Part shown: positions 17,318 through 25,746 of the stretch, piece after piece
Position numbering within the stretch: the stretch's first letter is position 1
Layout of the letters: the number at the start of each line of letters is the position of its first letter
Source: Pseudobdellovibrionaceae bacterium
Lineage (GTDB): Bacteria; Bdellovibrionota; Bdellovibrionia; Bdellovibrionales; Bdellovibrionaceae
DNA length: 53,959 nucleotides
Reading direction: 5' to 3'
Assembly: GCA_016785955.1 (NCBI GenBank)
Contig: JAEUWH010000029.1
Span: 1-53,959, forward strand
The notes under the pieces: model-generated
The model's input: the letters and a program-made list of their open reading frames with translations, nothing else
What the model was told of the DNA's origin: nothing
Database searches by the model: none
Position numbers and translations under genes: made by a program

Positions 17318-17998
17318 TTACTTGATTAAATTTGGTCGCGGTTTGTGATGACTAAAACGGCGATTCTTTTCGCACTTGATGTTTTCATCATAGATAAACA
17401 TGTTCGTTTGGGTTTTCAGATTGTGAAACTCCCCACGCTCCATGCTTTCGCGATCTTGAATTAAAAAATCCTTCAAGCTTAAGTTCGTTGCGCGCAGGCC
17501 GACGACGTCAATGTCGATCTCGCTGCCAATTTGGATGAATCGCAGAACGACCGCTTTGGTTAAAAGCCCATTCGTATTCAAGCGAATTTCAACAAAATTT
17601 GAACTGTTCGCGATTTCACTGAGATCAAAATCGCTAACGCCTTTCAGTTCGTCATTGAAGCGGCTCGAAATTAACGTCGACGAGTAACTTTCACCCGATG
17701 GCAGTTTGGCCGCCAGAGTATTCCAGTAAATGGTGTTCGGTGTTGGCTGCGCCAGGAATGTCTGTGCGCCGGTGAAATTATCGTTCGGGTCAATTTCCGA
17801 AGTGTACTTTATGGCCACGAAAAATTCGCGCGCACCTTCTTTGTACTGCGAAGATATTTGTAACTGAACATGCGGAGCGCTGCTGTTGGACTTAATTGCT
17901 TGCTCACAATACAGATCTTCTGCATCGGGCGAAGGTAGCGACGTCGCCATCGACATCGTGGGTAGGATCAAACTTAAAATAAGACTTAATGATTTCAT
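17318..17998 (-). CDS. Secreted hypothetical protein, 226 aa
   Basis: Signal peptide MKSLSLILSLILPTMSMA, then a mature domain of alternating strands (HVQLQISSQYKEGAREFFVAI, FVEIRLNTNGLLTKAVVLRF) with two cysteines. Not recognised. A good Shine-Dalgarno (GGACGGAG) precedes the ATG. It lies 18 bases downstream of a 40-residue secreted peptide gene, and the pair is divergent from a TIGR02147 regulator. Confidence 0.75.
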   Translation of the reverse strand: MKSLSLILSLILPTMSMATSLPSPDAEDLYCEQAIKSNSSAPHVQLQISSQYKEGAREFFVAIKYTSEIDPNDNFTGAQTFLAQPTPNTIYWNTLAAKLPSGESYSSTLISSRFNDELKGVSDFDLSEIANSSNFVEIRLNTNGLLTKAVVLRFIQIGSEIDIDVVGLRATNLSLKDFLIQDRESMERGEFHNLKTQTNMFIYDENIKCEKNRRFSHHKPRPNLIK

Positions 17999-18016
17999 AG
18001 ACTCTCCGTCCAGATC

Positions 18017-18139
18017 CTACCGTGCGCCGGGAGGAGGTTGCGGGCATTCTGGTTTCAAGTTACACGAACCGTGAAATGCGAATGAGGGGATCGAAACACC
18101 CAGAGATAAAAGTAACGGTAGTACGAGTTTCATTTTCAT
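18017..18139 (-). CDS. Tiny secreted peptide (40 aa), cysteine-containing
   Basis: ATG at 18139 has AAAGGAG at ideal spacing. The product is a complete signal peptide (MKMKLVLPLLLSLGVSIPSFA) followed by only 19 mature residues, FHGSCNLKPECPQPPPGAR, with two cysteines five residues apart and a proline-rich tail. It is followed after 17 bases by the 226-residue secreted protein, so the two form an operon. It is too short for standard gene calling. Could be a secreted signal, a small structural peptide or a leader peptide. No family recognised. Confidence 0.65.
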   Translation of the reverse strand: MKMKLVLPLLLSLGVSIPSFAFHGSCNLKPECPQPPPGAR

Positions 18140-18212
18140 ACGTTCTCCTTTGGTTAAAACGTTTACTTAGGTGGTTTAAGGTGTACGACACTGCGCGCTG
18201 AATTCATATTTA

Positions 18213-18255
18213 TTAAATATATGAAACCTAAATATTATATACTTTAAATATATGA
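18213..18255. promoter_or_regulatory. Direct repeats at the start of a TIGR02147 gene
   Basis: TTAAATATATGA occurs at 18213-18224 and 18244-18255, 31 bp apart (about three helical turns); the second copy contains the start codon. A 12-base match, TAAATATATGAT, also lies upstream of the TIGR02147 gene at 25876. Possible autoregulatory sites. Confidence 0.4.
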
Positions 18256-19079
18256 TTATTTTCGAAATTACGAACTACCGTAAAGGCTTTGGCCGGCTTT
18301 TTAAACAGGAAAAAAAGCTGCGCGGGGCTCGATGGTCGCTGTCTAAATTGGCGGGAAAACTGGGGATTCAGGCCAGTTACCTGACCAATGTAACCAAAGA
18401 ACGCGCCCATTTTTCTTTGGATCAAATATTCCTAGTTGGAGAAGCCTTGGGGTTGAAAGAGGCCGAAACGTATTTTTTGAGTACCCTGATGCAGTACGAG
18501 CGGGCGACCCACCCCCGCTTGAAGAAACGCCTGGGCGAGGAACTGGCGCACATTCGCGGTGAAAATCTGCGCGCCGAGAAAGTCATCACGACCCGGGAAA
18601 GCCCGTTGAGTGAAATCGATCGCGCAAAATATTATCTGGATCCCATGATTGAACTGATGCACATGTTCTTATCGATTGATCATGCGCCCGTCGAGATCGC
18701 CCTAATCGCGGATGCCTGGCAGCTGCCGGAAAAGCGAGTCAGCGACATCATCACGTTCTTGCAAAGCGTGGGATTAATCAAACTGGCGAGCTCTAAATGG
18801 AAAGTCGAAAGCCTTCATCAGCATTTATCTCGGGATTCGTTTTTGACACGACCCCAACAAATGTTGAAACGGATGAAGGCCCTGGAAATGATCCAGAAAC
18901 ACTCGAAAGAAAAAGTCTATTCGTACATGGGCACCATGACCGCCGATGAGGCCACGCGTGAGCAAATTCAAATTCTGTTTCTAAATTTTCTTAAAGAGTG
19001 TGAACTGCTGATTCGGGAGAGTCCCGCCAAGGATATCTACCATATTCAGTTCGATCTATTTCCTTGGATGGTTAAATGA
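18252..19079 (+). CDS. TIGR02147-family regulator-like protein
   Basis: 275 residues of the TIGR02147 family, common in Bdellovibrio. The N-terminal module starts NYRKGFGRLFKQEKK and has a helix-turn-helix-like segment (SLSKLAGKLGIQASYLTNVTK); the middle has a second winged-helix part (LPEKRVSDIITFLQSVGLIKL); the C-terminus ends in the family hallmark YHIQFDLFPW. It is thought to be DNA-binding, but no target is known. No clear Shine-Dalgarno before the ATG. Divergent from the peptide/secreted-protein operon, and its last 24 bases overlap the convergent secreted-protein gene. Confidence 0.85.
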   Translation: MIIFEITNYRKGFGRLFKQEKKLRGARWSLSKLAGKLGIQASYLTNVTKERAHFSLDQIFLVGEALGLKEAETYFLSTLMQYERATHPRLKKRLGEELAHIRGENLRAEKVITTRESPLSEIDRAKYYLDPMIELMHMFLSIDHAPVEIALIADAWQLPEKRVSDIITFLQSVGLIKLASSKWKVESLHQHLSRDSFLTRPQQMLKRMKALEMIQKHSKEKVYSYMGTMTADEATREQIQILFLNFLKECELLIRESPAKDIYHIQFDLFPWMVK

Positions 19080-20291
19080 GGCCAGTCTAAATGCGGCCCA
19101 TTCTTGGCAATATTTCCAAGCTTTACGCACGAATAGGTGCGGGCTATCTTTACCGGCTTCCAGACTCGAGCACATAATATTCATCGACATACGAAACAGA
19201 TCAGGATTACGGCCCGTCGGATCCACTACCTGGTCGGAATTCAAAGATCGGTGCTGCTCGAAATAGTAAGTCGCCATAAAAATAAACGCCTCTTCGTTAG
19301 GAACGCTTTCGGTTTTCTGGTACTCGCCCATGACATCAAACAAGCAATGAGAATCCGCAGTGCCTTTCGTCTTTGCCTCGGCCAGGCAGGCACTCATTTT
19401 TATGCGTATTCGCAGTGTCTGCTGAAGATACATATAGAAATGTCGTTGCGGAGTGAACGGTTCGCCCTTCGATAAAAATTCAGATTTATTGAAGTAGACA
19501 ATATAATCGCCGAAGTATTGAATCAGACTGGTGCGAACAAATTGCTCGGTCGGTGAACGGTACAGGAACATTTCGCGCGGGGGCGTGCCACTGATATCAT
19601 TCGAAAAGAAAATGCGGATAAAGGCGCGCGTGATATCGGAGGTCAGCTGACCGGTCGATTGGCCAAGGACATAAAGTTGTTCGTGCAACATCAACATCGC
19701 CCGATCCGTGATCGAAAGTCGATCGAAGTACTCTTTAACGAAGATAATTTTTAACTTCGGCGCTTCATCGACGGGGCCGTCGCCACGAGCGTTGTTACCC
19801 TCAGAATAACGGACCACCAACTGCACTCGGCGGCAGGTATCGGGAATGGAGTATATGGGTTTTGCGTCTTCTAACAGCTGCAAGTGATCGACTTTTTCCC
19901 AGCTGGCTTGTTTGATCCAATCGGACGTTTGATCCAGGCGATACATGAATAGCGGCAGGCGATCCCGAAGGGCATTTTTAACATTTTCTAAATGAGTCTC
20001 CCAGGTGTCCCCCGGGCGTGCCGTCCAGATAGCGTGCTTCTGTTGATCCATTTCCCAAGATTCCAAAACTTGCAAACGCCCTTTATCTAAAATGGCTTCG
20101 GGTAGGGTGATGTGGTCGTTGAGGTACACATCGGCTGCTTTGGCATCGTTGGCGCTGGTAAAGCAAATCACGCCGCCCCCACCGCCGGAACCGCTGAGGC
20201 CGCCTTTTCCGCCCTTGCCACCCTTTTGTGCCAGTGCCAGAGATGTCAAAAATAAAAACAGTAGGCCCAAAAGCGGGGCTAATCGTGGCAT
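19056..20291 (-). CDS. Secreted protein with Gly-rich N-terminus
   Basis: About 411 residues from ATG 20291 (AGGTGAG upstream; a GTG three codons earlier is less likely). Signal peptide ends SLALA, then a glycine-rich stretch (KGGKGGKGGLSGSGGGGG) before VICF. The middle contains DRAMLMLHEQLYVLG, which looks like a degenerate zinc-peptidase-type helix but lacks HExxH. Six or so cysteines are spread over the C-terminal half. Architecture is typical of lineage-specific secreted proteins. Function unknown. Its 3' end overlaps the regulator gene by 24 bases. Confidence 0.78.
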   Translation of the reverse strand: MPRLAPLLGLLFLFLTSLALAQKGGKGGKGGLSGSGGGGGVICFTSANDAKAADVYLNDHITLPEAILDKGRLQVLESWEMDQQKHAIWTARPGDTWETHLENVKNALRDRLPLFMYRLDQTSDWIKQASWEKVDHLQLLEDAKPIYSIPDTCRRVQLVVRYSEGNNARGDGPVDEAPKLKIIFVKEYFDRLSITDRAMLMLHEQLYVLGQSTGQLTSDITRAFIRIFFSNDISGTPPREMFLYRSPTEQFVRTSLIQYFGDYIVYFNKSEFLSKGEPFTPQRHFYMYLQQTLRIRIKMSACLAEAKTKGTADSHCLFDVMGEYQKTESVPNEEAFIFMATYYFEQHRSLNSDQVVDPTGRNPDLFRMSMNIMCSSLEAGKDSPHLFVRKAWKYCQEWAAFRLASFNHPRK

Positions 20292-20611
20292 GAAACTCAC
20301 CTATAATGCGGTTGCGGGTTTAAAAAATTTATACATAGTGATCTCTGAAAACTAGATGCCTAACTGGCTAGTTAGATAATACGCGACGACGAGACCGTCG
20401 CGATATAGTTTTAAAGAATTAAATTGGTTCAAGGCATTTGCAATAACGTGTTTCATTTTATTTCGAATTCTCATTTTGGTCGTTTCAAAACGGACAAATT
20501 TCATAAAAGTCTAAAATATTGAAAATTGATTAAACTTAATTAGTTTAGCTCCGAATTTCATTTAGGAGTAAATAATGAAGCCAAACGAGGTTGTTGAAAT
20601 CGATAGCTTGG

Positions 20612-20671
20612 TCAGGATGATAGAAATAACAACATAAGCCCTGCAATTGCCAAATTATTCTTTGTCTTCAT
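20612..20671 (-). pseudogene. Signal-peptide-only relic of a small lipoprotein gene
   Basis: ATG 20671 with AGAAGAG upstream encodes MKTKNNLAIAGLMLLFLSS and then TGA. The hydrophobic core and LSS end look like a lipoprotein signal whose lipobox cysteine codon has become a stop (TGC to TGA). The frame then stays open for 17 codons. Could also be a real 19-residue leader peptide. Confidence 0.35.
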
Positions 20672-20683
20672 AAATTCTCTTCT

Positions 20684-20821
20684 TTAATTTTGTTCTGAAT
20701 TATTCCAGATATTTACGTGCTCCCAGCCTTCAACATTTGTAAAAGAATGTTTCAGGCCAGTTTCGTTACTTGTTGCATGTATAAACTGCCGGTCTTGAGT
20801 GTGCAAAAATTTTAAAAATAA
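20684..20821 (-). pseudogene. C-terminal fragment of a secreted or enzymatic protein
   Basis: A 45-codon open frame without start, reading FLHTQDRQFIHATSNETG then VEGWEHVNIWNNSEQN and a stop. Composition is protein-like, and it is followed after 12 bases by the signal-peptide relic, like neighbouring genes in a decayed operon. The family is not certain; the HATSNE segment recalls NlpC/P60-type C-termini, but this is weak. Confidence 0.35.
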
Positions 20822-20827
20822 TTATTG

Positions 20828-20891
20828 ATTTTAATAACTTAGGTGGGATTTTGCCACAATTGTTACAAAACTTAAGCTAAGTTATTAAAAT
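20828..20891. promoter_or_regulatory. 15-bp perfect inverted repeat before a TIGR02147 gene
   Basis: ATTTTAATAACTTAG (20828-20842) pairs with CTAAGTTATTAAAAT (20877-20891); the 34-bp loop contains a further GTGG/CCAC pair. It ends 21 bases before the regulator start codon. Probably an operator pair or a leader hairpin. Confidence 0.55.
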
Positions 20892-20912
20892 AAATTAATA
20901 ATATCTATAAAA

Positions 20913-21440
20913 ATGCACACACAAATGAGGCAGTTCCAGTTAATTAAACAAATCGAATCTTACGCTATTTTAGAGTTACTGGAAATAGAGGATTTTTCTT
21001 TAAATGCCAATGACGTCTCAAGTGCCTTACAAATTGATCTCGAATTTTCAGAATATTTAATTGAACTTCTCAAAAGTCACAACTGGATCAAATATGATTC
21101 AAATTCAAAAAAATGGAAATCAGCTCTTGGGCAAACTACAACGGATCCATTATGTGAAAAAACTAAAGATGCTCGCATAATGCTGATGAAGTCTATTTTA
21201 AATAAAAGTCTTCATAGTTACCTAAGTATTCCCAGAGAATATAGGAGTCATTATGCCAGAACATTTGCAATAGATCGAAGGCTATTAAATCAGTACATAG
21301 AAAAAGTCAGAGCTTTTACAACAGAGTTGGAGAAATGGATTGTTGAGCACAGCCAAGAGCCAAATGAGGTTTATCAAATTCAATTTGGTATGTACCCGAT
21401 CAGTTATTTTTATAAAAATAGTGAGAAGAAAGAGGCATGA
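20913..21440 (+). CDS. Short TIGR02147-type protein lacking the N-terminal domain
   Basis: 175 residues. It matches the C-terminal two thirds of TIGR02147 proteins: a winged-helix-like part (SLNANDVSSALQIDLEFSEYLIELL, then SHNWIKYDSNSKKWK) and the family ending VYQIQFGMYPIS. The usual first domain (YRxFL...SYRxLA) is missing and no in-frame remnant is seen upstream. It is either a natural short form or the product of a deletion. AT-rich compared with its neighbours. No Shine-Dalgarno, and a large inverted repeat sits directly upstream. Confidence 0.7.
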   Translation: MHTQMRQFQLIKQIESYAILELLEIEDFSLNANDVSSALQIDLEFSEYLIELLKSHNWIKYDSNSKKWKSALGQTTTDPLCEKTKDARIMLMKSILNKSLHSYLSIPREYRSHYARTFAIDRRLLNQYIEKVRAFTTELEKWIVEHSQEPNEVYQIQFGMYPISYFYKNSEKKEA

Positions 21441-21763
21441 CGACGGTTCTACAAAGTTTGAATCTGAAAATTTTTATCTCGGTGTGCCTTAGATGTAGAA
21501 CTCCTTTCAGGCGTCTTTTCCTAAACCCGTAACAATTACAACTTTAAGTTGACGGCGTTATATTTCCTGCACATTTTGGGTTTTACTTCTTCAAACCAGT
21601 ACGCATTAATTCGATAATTAATGATTGGTGTTTTTTTTCCTATAGTGTTCTCGTCTGGAGAACAGTAAATCTAGCAACACTCTTGATCGAGTTGACCGCA
21701 CTTCTCGTGTTCGTTAGCTTTCGTTCAACAAAATTCAAATTATAAAACAATATAGGAGCACGT
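21441..21763. other. Intergenic stretch with AT palindrome
   Basis: 323 bases between two plus-strand genes. CATTAATT (21604-21611) and AATTAATG (21616-21623) form an 8-bp inverted repeat, followed 7 bases later by eight T residues: a weak terminator for the short TIGR02147 gene or a regulator site for the next gene. No coding sequence seen. Confidence 0.5.
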
Positions 21764-22585
21764 ATGCGTTTTTTCATCTTGTTTGGAATTTCTTTTGGCC
21801 TAAGTGGTATTGGTTCATTGGCTCATGGCTTTGAGCCGGCCATCCCTGATCTTCTTCAAAAAGCAGTGAAGCAGGTCAAGCAAGAAGTCGAAGATCAAGT
21901 GAATAAAAAAATAGACCCTAAACCCTCGACGAGTGAAACCCGCTCTGGTAATACTAACAACTCGGCTTCAGAAACAAAGTCGGATTCAAGATTGAATGCT
22001 GTCGCTCAGGCTGGAGACGAAACCCAATGGAAAAATGTTCTTAAAAAACATCCCGATTTCAAACTCGTTGAAAAGGGCTATTCTGGAAAACTCGACAGTA
22101 CGAGTTTCGTCGACGTCAAAGTTCAGCAAGGCGCTTATTATGCGTTTCGTGTACGCTTAGCTCCCGGCTCGCGTTGGCGTATCGAACCAGCGCTTGGCAT
22201 ACCAGCACTTCCCCAACCAGGACGTGAACCTATGCCGACGACGATTGGATCTCTAGACTGGGGGCCGTCAGAAGCCATTTTCAGGTTAGGCCCTATAGCC
22301 CAAACCGCGCAGATTTCCGTCGCACCCGTTTACAGCATGCGGACCGAAGATGGCTTAAATCTTGGAACTGGAAGCTATACAATGGAAGTATATAAGCGGG
22401 CAGGCAGCGATGCTGAACGCAAAAAAGACGATACGGCACTTGCGAAATATCGCGAACAGAGCGCCAAAGAAAGAGCCACTCGACGACAAGAAACCTGCAG
22501 CTTGTGTGCAAGTGAATTCACCCAAGCAGACAGAAAGATTTGTCTCCAGAGGCGTGGCCTAGAAATGGGCGACTGTGGTTGGTAA
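21764..22585 (+). CDS. Secreted hypothetical protein with Cys-rich tail
   Basis: 273 residues. Signal peptide ends near SLAHG. Residues 25-75 are a charged, Ser/Thr-rich linker; then comes one globular domain with a jelly-roll-like strand pattern (VDVKVQQGAYYAFRVRLAPGSRWRI, YTMEVYKRA), then a basic helix and a C-terminal cysteine cluster (CSLCASEF...C...C). Not recognised. The last residues could form a disulfide knot or bind metal. TAGGAG ribosome site upstream of ATG. Confidence 0.75.
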   Translation: MRFFILFGISFGLSGIGSLAHGFEPAIPDLLQKAVKQVKQEVEDQVNKKIDPKPSTSETRSGNTNNSASETKSDSRLNAVAQAGDETQWKNVLKKHPDFKLVEKGYSGKLDSTSFVDVKVQQGAYYAFRVRLAPGSRWRIEPALGIPALPQPGREPMPTTIGSLDWGPSEAIFRLGPIAQTAQISVAPVYSMRTEDGLNLGTGSYTMEVYKRAGSDAERKKDDTALAKYREQSAKERATRRQETCSLCASEFTQADRKICLQRRGLEMGDCGW

Positions 22586-22590
22586 GTGTC

Positions 22591-22617
22591 TGTCATTACC
22601 AACCTATCTAGGTCGAT
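22591..22617. repeat. Dispersed 27-bp intergenic repeat, copy A
   Basis: Identical over 27 bases to 43976-44002. Its last 20 bases are ACCAACCTATCTAGGTCGAT, with a palindromic core ACCTA/TAGGT. It lies between the stops of two convergent genes. Confidence 0.8.
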
Positions 22618-22713
22618 ACGGCAACGATATGGCAACGATGATCTTAAAAACTCTTGAATTTCAAAAAACCTGTCATTTTTAGTTAAAATGAGCTGTATCG
22701 CCGCATGAAAAGC

Positions 22714-23253
22714 TTATTGAACTTTACAATTTGGAAGCATTGAGGACGCTGTTTTTATAGAGTTATAAATAGCCAAAACTCCACGTCCTTCAGTTTCGCG
22801 CGGCGCTGACCGGCCAACAAGTTTAAAAATTTCAACTTTATCCGACGTCATTTTGTTCGCCTCATATAACTCTACCGCTGTTCCACAGAATGTAGACGCT
22901 AAATCCGCACCACACGAAAGATGCATAACAATCAATAACTCGCCCGCCTTAACTGAATCTGGGTCAAATTGATTTTGCATTACGGGGGTTAATGTATATC
23001 CCTTATCTATGAATGAACGAATACTGTCATATTTAAGCCTGTCAGCCGACTTGAACGCTGATGGTCGTTTCCCTGACGTATCGATAAACCAATCAGGCAC
23101 CAGGCTTGGGGCGCTTGCTGTCATCGTTTGAGCATTTAATGTTCTAAGACTCAAAGAAATCTTGGCATTACAGGTACTGTGCAAAATGGGACGAGCCTGG
23201 GCCCACAAGTTAACGGTGAACAGTGTCGCTAAAATCAAAATACCTTTTTTCAT
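22714..23253 (-). CDS. Secreted hypothetical protein, 179 aa
   Basis: Signal peptide MKKGILILATLFTVNLWAQA, then a mature domain with four cysteines (HSTCNAKISLSLRTL, HLSCGADLASTFCG, LPNC) and mixed strands and helices. No family recognised. Strong ribosome site (AAAAAAGGAAG). Convergent with the Cys-tail secreted protein gene across a dispersed repeat. Confidence 0.75.
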   Translation of the reverse strand: MKKGILILATLFTVNLWAQARPILHSTCNAKISLSLRTLNAQTMTASAPSLVPDWFIDTSGKRPSAFKSADRLKYDSIRSFIDKGYTLTPVMQNQFDPDSVKAGELLIVMHLSCGADLASTFCGTAVELYEANKMTSDKVEIFKLVGRSAPRETEGRGVLAIYNSIKTASSMLPNCKVQ

Positions 23254-23435
23254 AAGCTTCCTTTTTTAAGTCGTTGAAATTTATTTGGACTAATTTCCAT
23301 TGTTATTCACGGCGTTTGAGGTTTGTGACTATATAGTAGTAATTTATTTTGTCTCAAACAACGTTTCCTTAAGTAAAGATTGTTATAGAGCTTGAAATTA
23401 ATTTCATTAATGTATTGGGTTTAGACAAGAAAAGT

Positions 23436-23487
23436 GTCCACAGATTAAACAATCAAACCCGTTAATTTTGTGTTTTAATCTGCGGAC
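23436..23487 (-). terminator. Terminator-like hairpin, minus strand
   Basis: GTCCACAGATTAAA (23436-23449) and TTTAATCTGCGGAC (23474-23487) form a 14-bp stem; the single mismatch becomes a G-U pair in RNA from the minus strand. On that strand the stem is followed by ACTTTTCTTG. It would end transcripts coming from the beta-propeller gene. Confidence 0.45.
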
Positions 23488-23647
23488 GATCATCAACGTT
23501 TGAAAAACTTCAAAGGAGTCAATGAGCTGAGCCGGGTGCGGCAGGCCCTCTGGTAAATAGTTTCCTCAAATTTTAGTTAAGTTTCAAAAAAAATATCTAC
23601 TGACAAGAAAAATCTTGATCGAAAAGGTTCACCCCGGAAGCTCTTTT

Positions 23648-23796
23648 AAAACTCTGCTGCATCTGTAAAGGGTAGGCAGGTTTCATGATGTCCGCAGTTA
23701 CCCCGGTTACCCCAAGAGAATGTTTTTTCAGAAAATAAAGAAGCAGCGAAACAAGAACACACAATTAGGAAATAGTAGAAATTTGCATGAATACCT
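23648..23796 (-). pseudogene. Possible small secreted peptide gene, broken or with rare start
   Basis: A frame open to TAA reads HANFYYFLIVCSCFAASLFS then EKTFSWGNRGNCGHHETC and LPFTDAAEF, i.e. a signal-like hydrophobic part and a short Cys-containing mature part. The only start in frame after GGATCGAGG is ATT; the nearby ATG is out of frame and stops after seven codons. Either a frameshift has broken it or it uses a rare start. Confidence 0.35.
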
Positions 23797-23826
23797 CGAT
23801 CCTTGATTTATCATATCAAGGATCGA
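23796..23826 (-). promoter_or_regulatory. 12-bp hairpin over a ribosome binding site
   Basis: TCGATCCTTGAT and ATCAAGGATCGA form a perfect 12-bp stem with a 7-base loop. On the minus strand its 3' arm contains AAGGA, the only Shine-Dalgarno for the small ORF below. It also lies 17 bases after the beta-propeller stop, so it may limit expression of the downstream peptide or protect the mRNA end. Confidence 0.45.
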
Positions 23827-23842
23827 AAAATTTAAGCAGTAG

Positions 23843-25672
23843 TCACCATTGTAATCCCGGCTCATAACAGAATCCTGACGGACGCGCCGTAAACATCTGC
23901 TCAGAAATAGTAGCTAAGGTTTGAGGATTATGAGTCATTAAGCCAAACTGCGAAATCGTGATCAGCTTATCATCTAGCATAATGATACGGTTGATATCTG
24001 ATGATCCATAGGACCAGCCGTTGTATAGCATCGATCCACAATTGTATTGAGTGCGCCATTTGCTATGCGATATGCGACCCAGTTCAGTTAACTGTCCTGA
24101 GGCGTATCGATATATTTGTGCGCCGGCGAAACCAACGGTCGTGCCCCAAGAGAATCGATCGTTCGCATAAGGATTGGTAAGCTCAACGACAGGCAAGCCA
24201 ATTAGTCCAGTGCCTGAATCATAAAGTAGAGCGTGAGAATCAATTGTGGCATCAGAGTAAGACCCTCGTACGCCGTAAGAAAAAACATTTTTGCGGATTG
24301 GATTGTTACTTTGGCCGACATCGAAAAGGGAAATTTGTACACCAGCTTGTCGCGCGGTTCCTTGTGAATCTTGCGTATCATAGCCAACGCCCAACATGTG
24401 ATGGTTCATCAAAGGACGCAAGTGAGTTGAAAACCCTGGAACTTTCAGTTCACCCAGTTGCTGAATATTGTTTCGATTGCTTAAATCAAAAATAAATAAA
24501 GGATCTGTGATTCTGAAAGTTACAACATAAGCTAGATCACCGACAAAACGAACAGACTGAATGGATTCGTTTGCGCCGAAAGGATTTGATTCAGCCGTTT
24601 GTGTTAGTTTTCCATTTCTTTCGGAAAAAACAAGCAGGTGATTTATTTGGTTGGTATTGGCCGGTAAAATATTCGTCACGGTATTAGCAGCTGGCATTAC
24701 GCTGGTTTCAGAAATGGTCGTTGCAATAGCCAATTTGATTCCATCGTTATCCGCATATTCATTCATCGCCCAACGATCTTTGATAGCTCCGTTGTACGTC
24801 GCGACAGAATTTAAGCTGATGGAATCAGAGGTCCATTTAATCTGTCTGATATGTGAAGGGAACGTATAGTATGAATTACTTGCCAGATAGAGCGCATTTG
24901 CTGACATGTAGATAAGGTTCGTGTAGCCCGCAAATCCAGTCGACGAAGGCACTTTGCTAAAATCATCAAGCTGAATGTTATAAAGCAATGTCAAACCGCT
25001 CGTGTATATATTGGTTTGTGATTGATAAATTTCGTTACAGTTTGGAGACACAATAGTTTGATTGGGGTTTATAGTTTCTTCGCTCGCAATACTTAAATAC
25101 GAATAGGAATTCGCCATTACGATCAGCTGATCACCATGTCTACGAACATCGTCAAATAATCCCTCAAGAACGTATTCTTTTCTTAGCAGCAAAGACGTAG
25201 CATCATAGATACTTACTTTCGTAGTTAGATAGTCACTTGAAGCAATAACGATGACATACTGATCGTCCACAAATAGTGTATTCTTGTTCGAAGATTCCAA
25301 CATTACGATTTGCGAACGTTGAAATGACCCGCGACTGAAAACTTCTAAACTGTTTTTTCGAAGTACAAACAAGTTATGGCGATTAGCTAAAACGCGATCA
25401 CTCTCCAAAACAGAGGAAGATTGGTTGTCATAAATTTGTGTATTTGGCGCCGAACCCGAGACGGGTATGGCGGCATCGGCAGAGATAGGCATCACATTCA
25501 TATACATGGTACTAGCCGCATTTGCCGTTGCACGCAGTTCCGCACAGTTTGAGAATTTCAGTATTTCTGTTGTAAACACGCCTTGGTTTGAATTGTCTGA
25601 TCCACCAAAGCCTCCGCATCCTATAAGATACAAAGCCGATAGCGAGAGCAGTGTCTGAAGTAATGGTTTCAT
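23843..25672 (-). CDS. Lipoprotein with beta-propeller domain (PF09826 type)
   Basis: 609 residues. Signal peptide with lipobox YLIGC. The long extracellular part matches the secreted beta-propeller family (COG4880): FVLRKNSLEVFSRG, YVIVIASSDYLTTKVSIYD, then VRFVGDLAYVVTFRITDPLF, and ELKVPGFSTHLRPLMNHHML near residue 400. Members are exported proteins of unknown ligand. Excellent Shine-Dalgarno (GGGAGG). Divergent from a TIGR02147 regulator, with a palindrome between them. Confidence 0.82.
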   Translation of the reverse strand: MKPLLQTLLSLSALYLIGCGGFGGSDNSNQGVFTTEILKFSNCAELRATANAASTMYMNVMPISADAAIPVSGSAPNTQIYDNQSSSVLESDRVLANRHNLFVLRKNSLEVFSRGSFQRSQIVMLESSNKNTLFVDDQYVIVIASSDYLTTKVSIYDATSLLLRKEYVLEGLFDDVRRHGDQLIVMANSYSYLSIASEETINPNQTIVSPNCNEIYQSQTNIYTSGLTLLYNIQLDDFSKVPSSTGFAGYTNLIYMSANALYLASNSYYTFPSHIRQIKWTSDSISLNSVATYNGAIKDRWAMNEYADNDGIKLAIATTISETSVMPAANTVTNILPANTNQINHLLVFSERNGKLTQTAESNPFGANESIQSVRFVGDLAYVVTFRITDPLFIFDLSNRNNIQQLGELKVPGFSTHLRPLMNHHMLGVGYDTQDSQGTARQAGVQISLFDVGQSNNPIRKNVFSYGVRGSYSDATIDSHALLYDSGTGLIGLPVVELTNPYANDRFSWGTTVGFAGAQIYRYASGQLTELGRISHSKWRTQYNCGSMLYNGWSYGSSDINRIIMLDDKLITISQFGLMTHNPQTLATISEQMFTARPSGFCYEPGLQW

Positions 25673-25746
25673 TAAACCTCCCTTTGCACCTAGTATCGTT
25701 ACAGCTATGATTTTTCTCGAGAGAAATAGAGGGTCGAGACAATAAA

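Larger units (their letters stand above)
20292..20912. other. Intergenic stretch with gene relics and hairpins
   Basis: About 620 bases without an intact gene. It holds two small palindromes (CTAACT/AGTTAG at 20360-20375; CGCGACG/CGTCGCG at 20382-20402), minus-strand relics at 20612-20671 and 20684-20821, and the 15-bp inverted repeat before the next regulator gene. Confidence 0.6.
23254..23842. other. Intergenic stretch with small ORF and hairpins
   Basis: 589 bases. Contains a possible small secreted-peptide gene (23648-23796), a hairpin at its start (23796-23826) and a terminator-like inverted repeat (23436-23487). The part next to 23253 is the promoter of the 179-residue gene. Confidence 0.6.

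Noticed and set aside
20575-20637. 20-codon plus-strand ORF with AGGAG upstream
   Set aside because: It is antisense to the signal-peptide relic and has no features of its own; undecidable from sequence.
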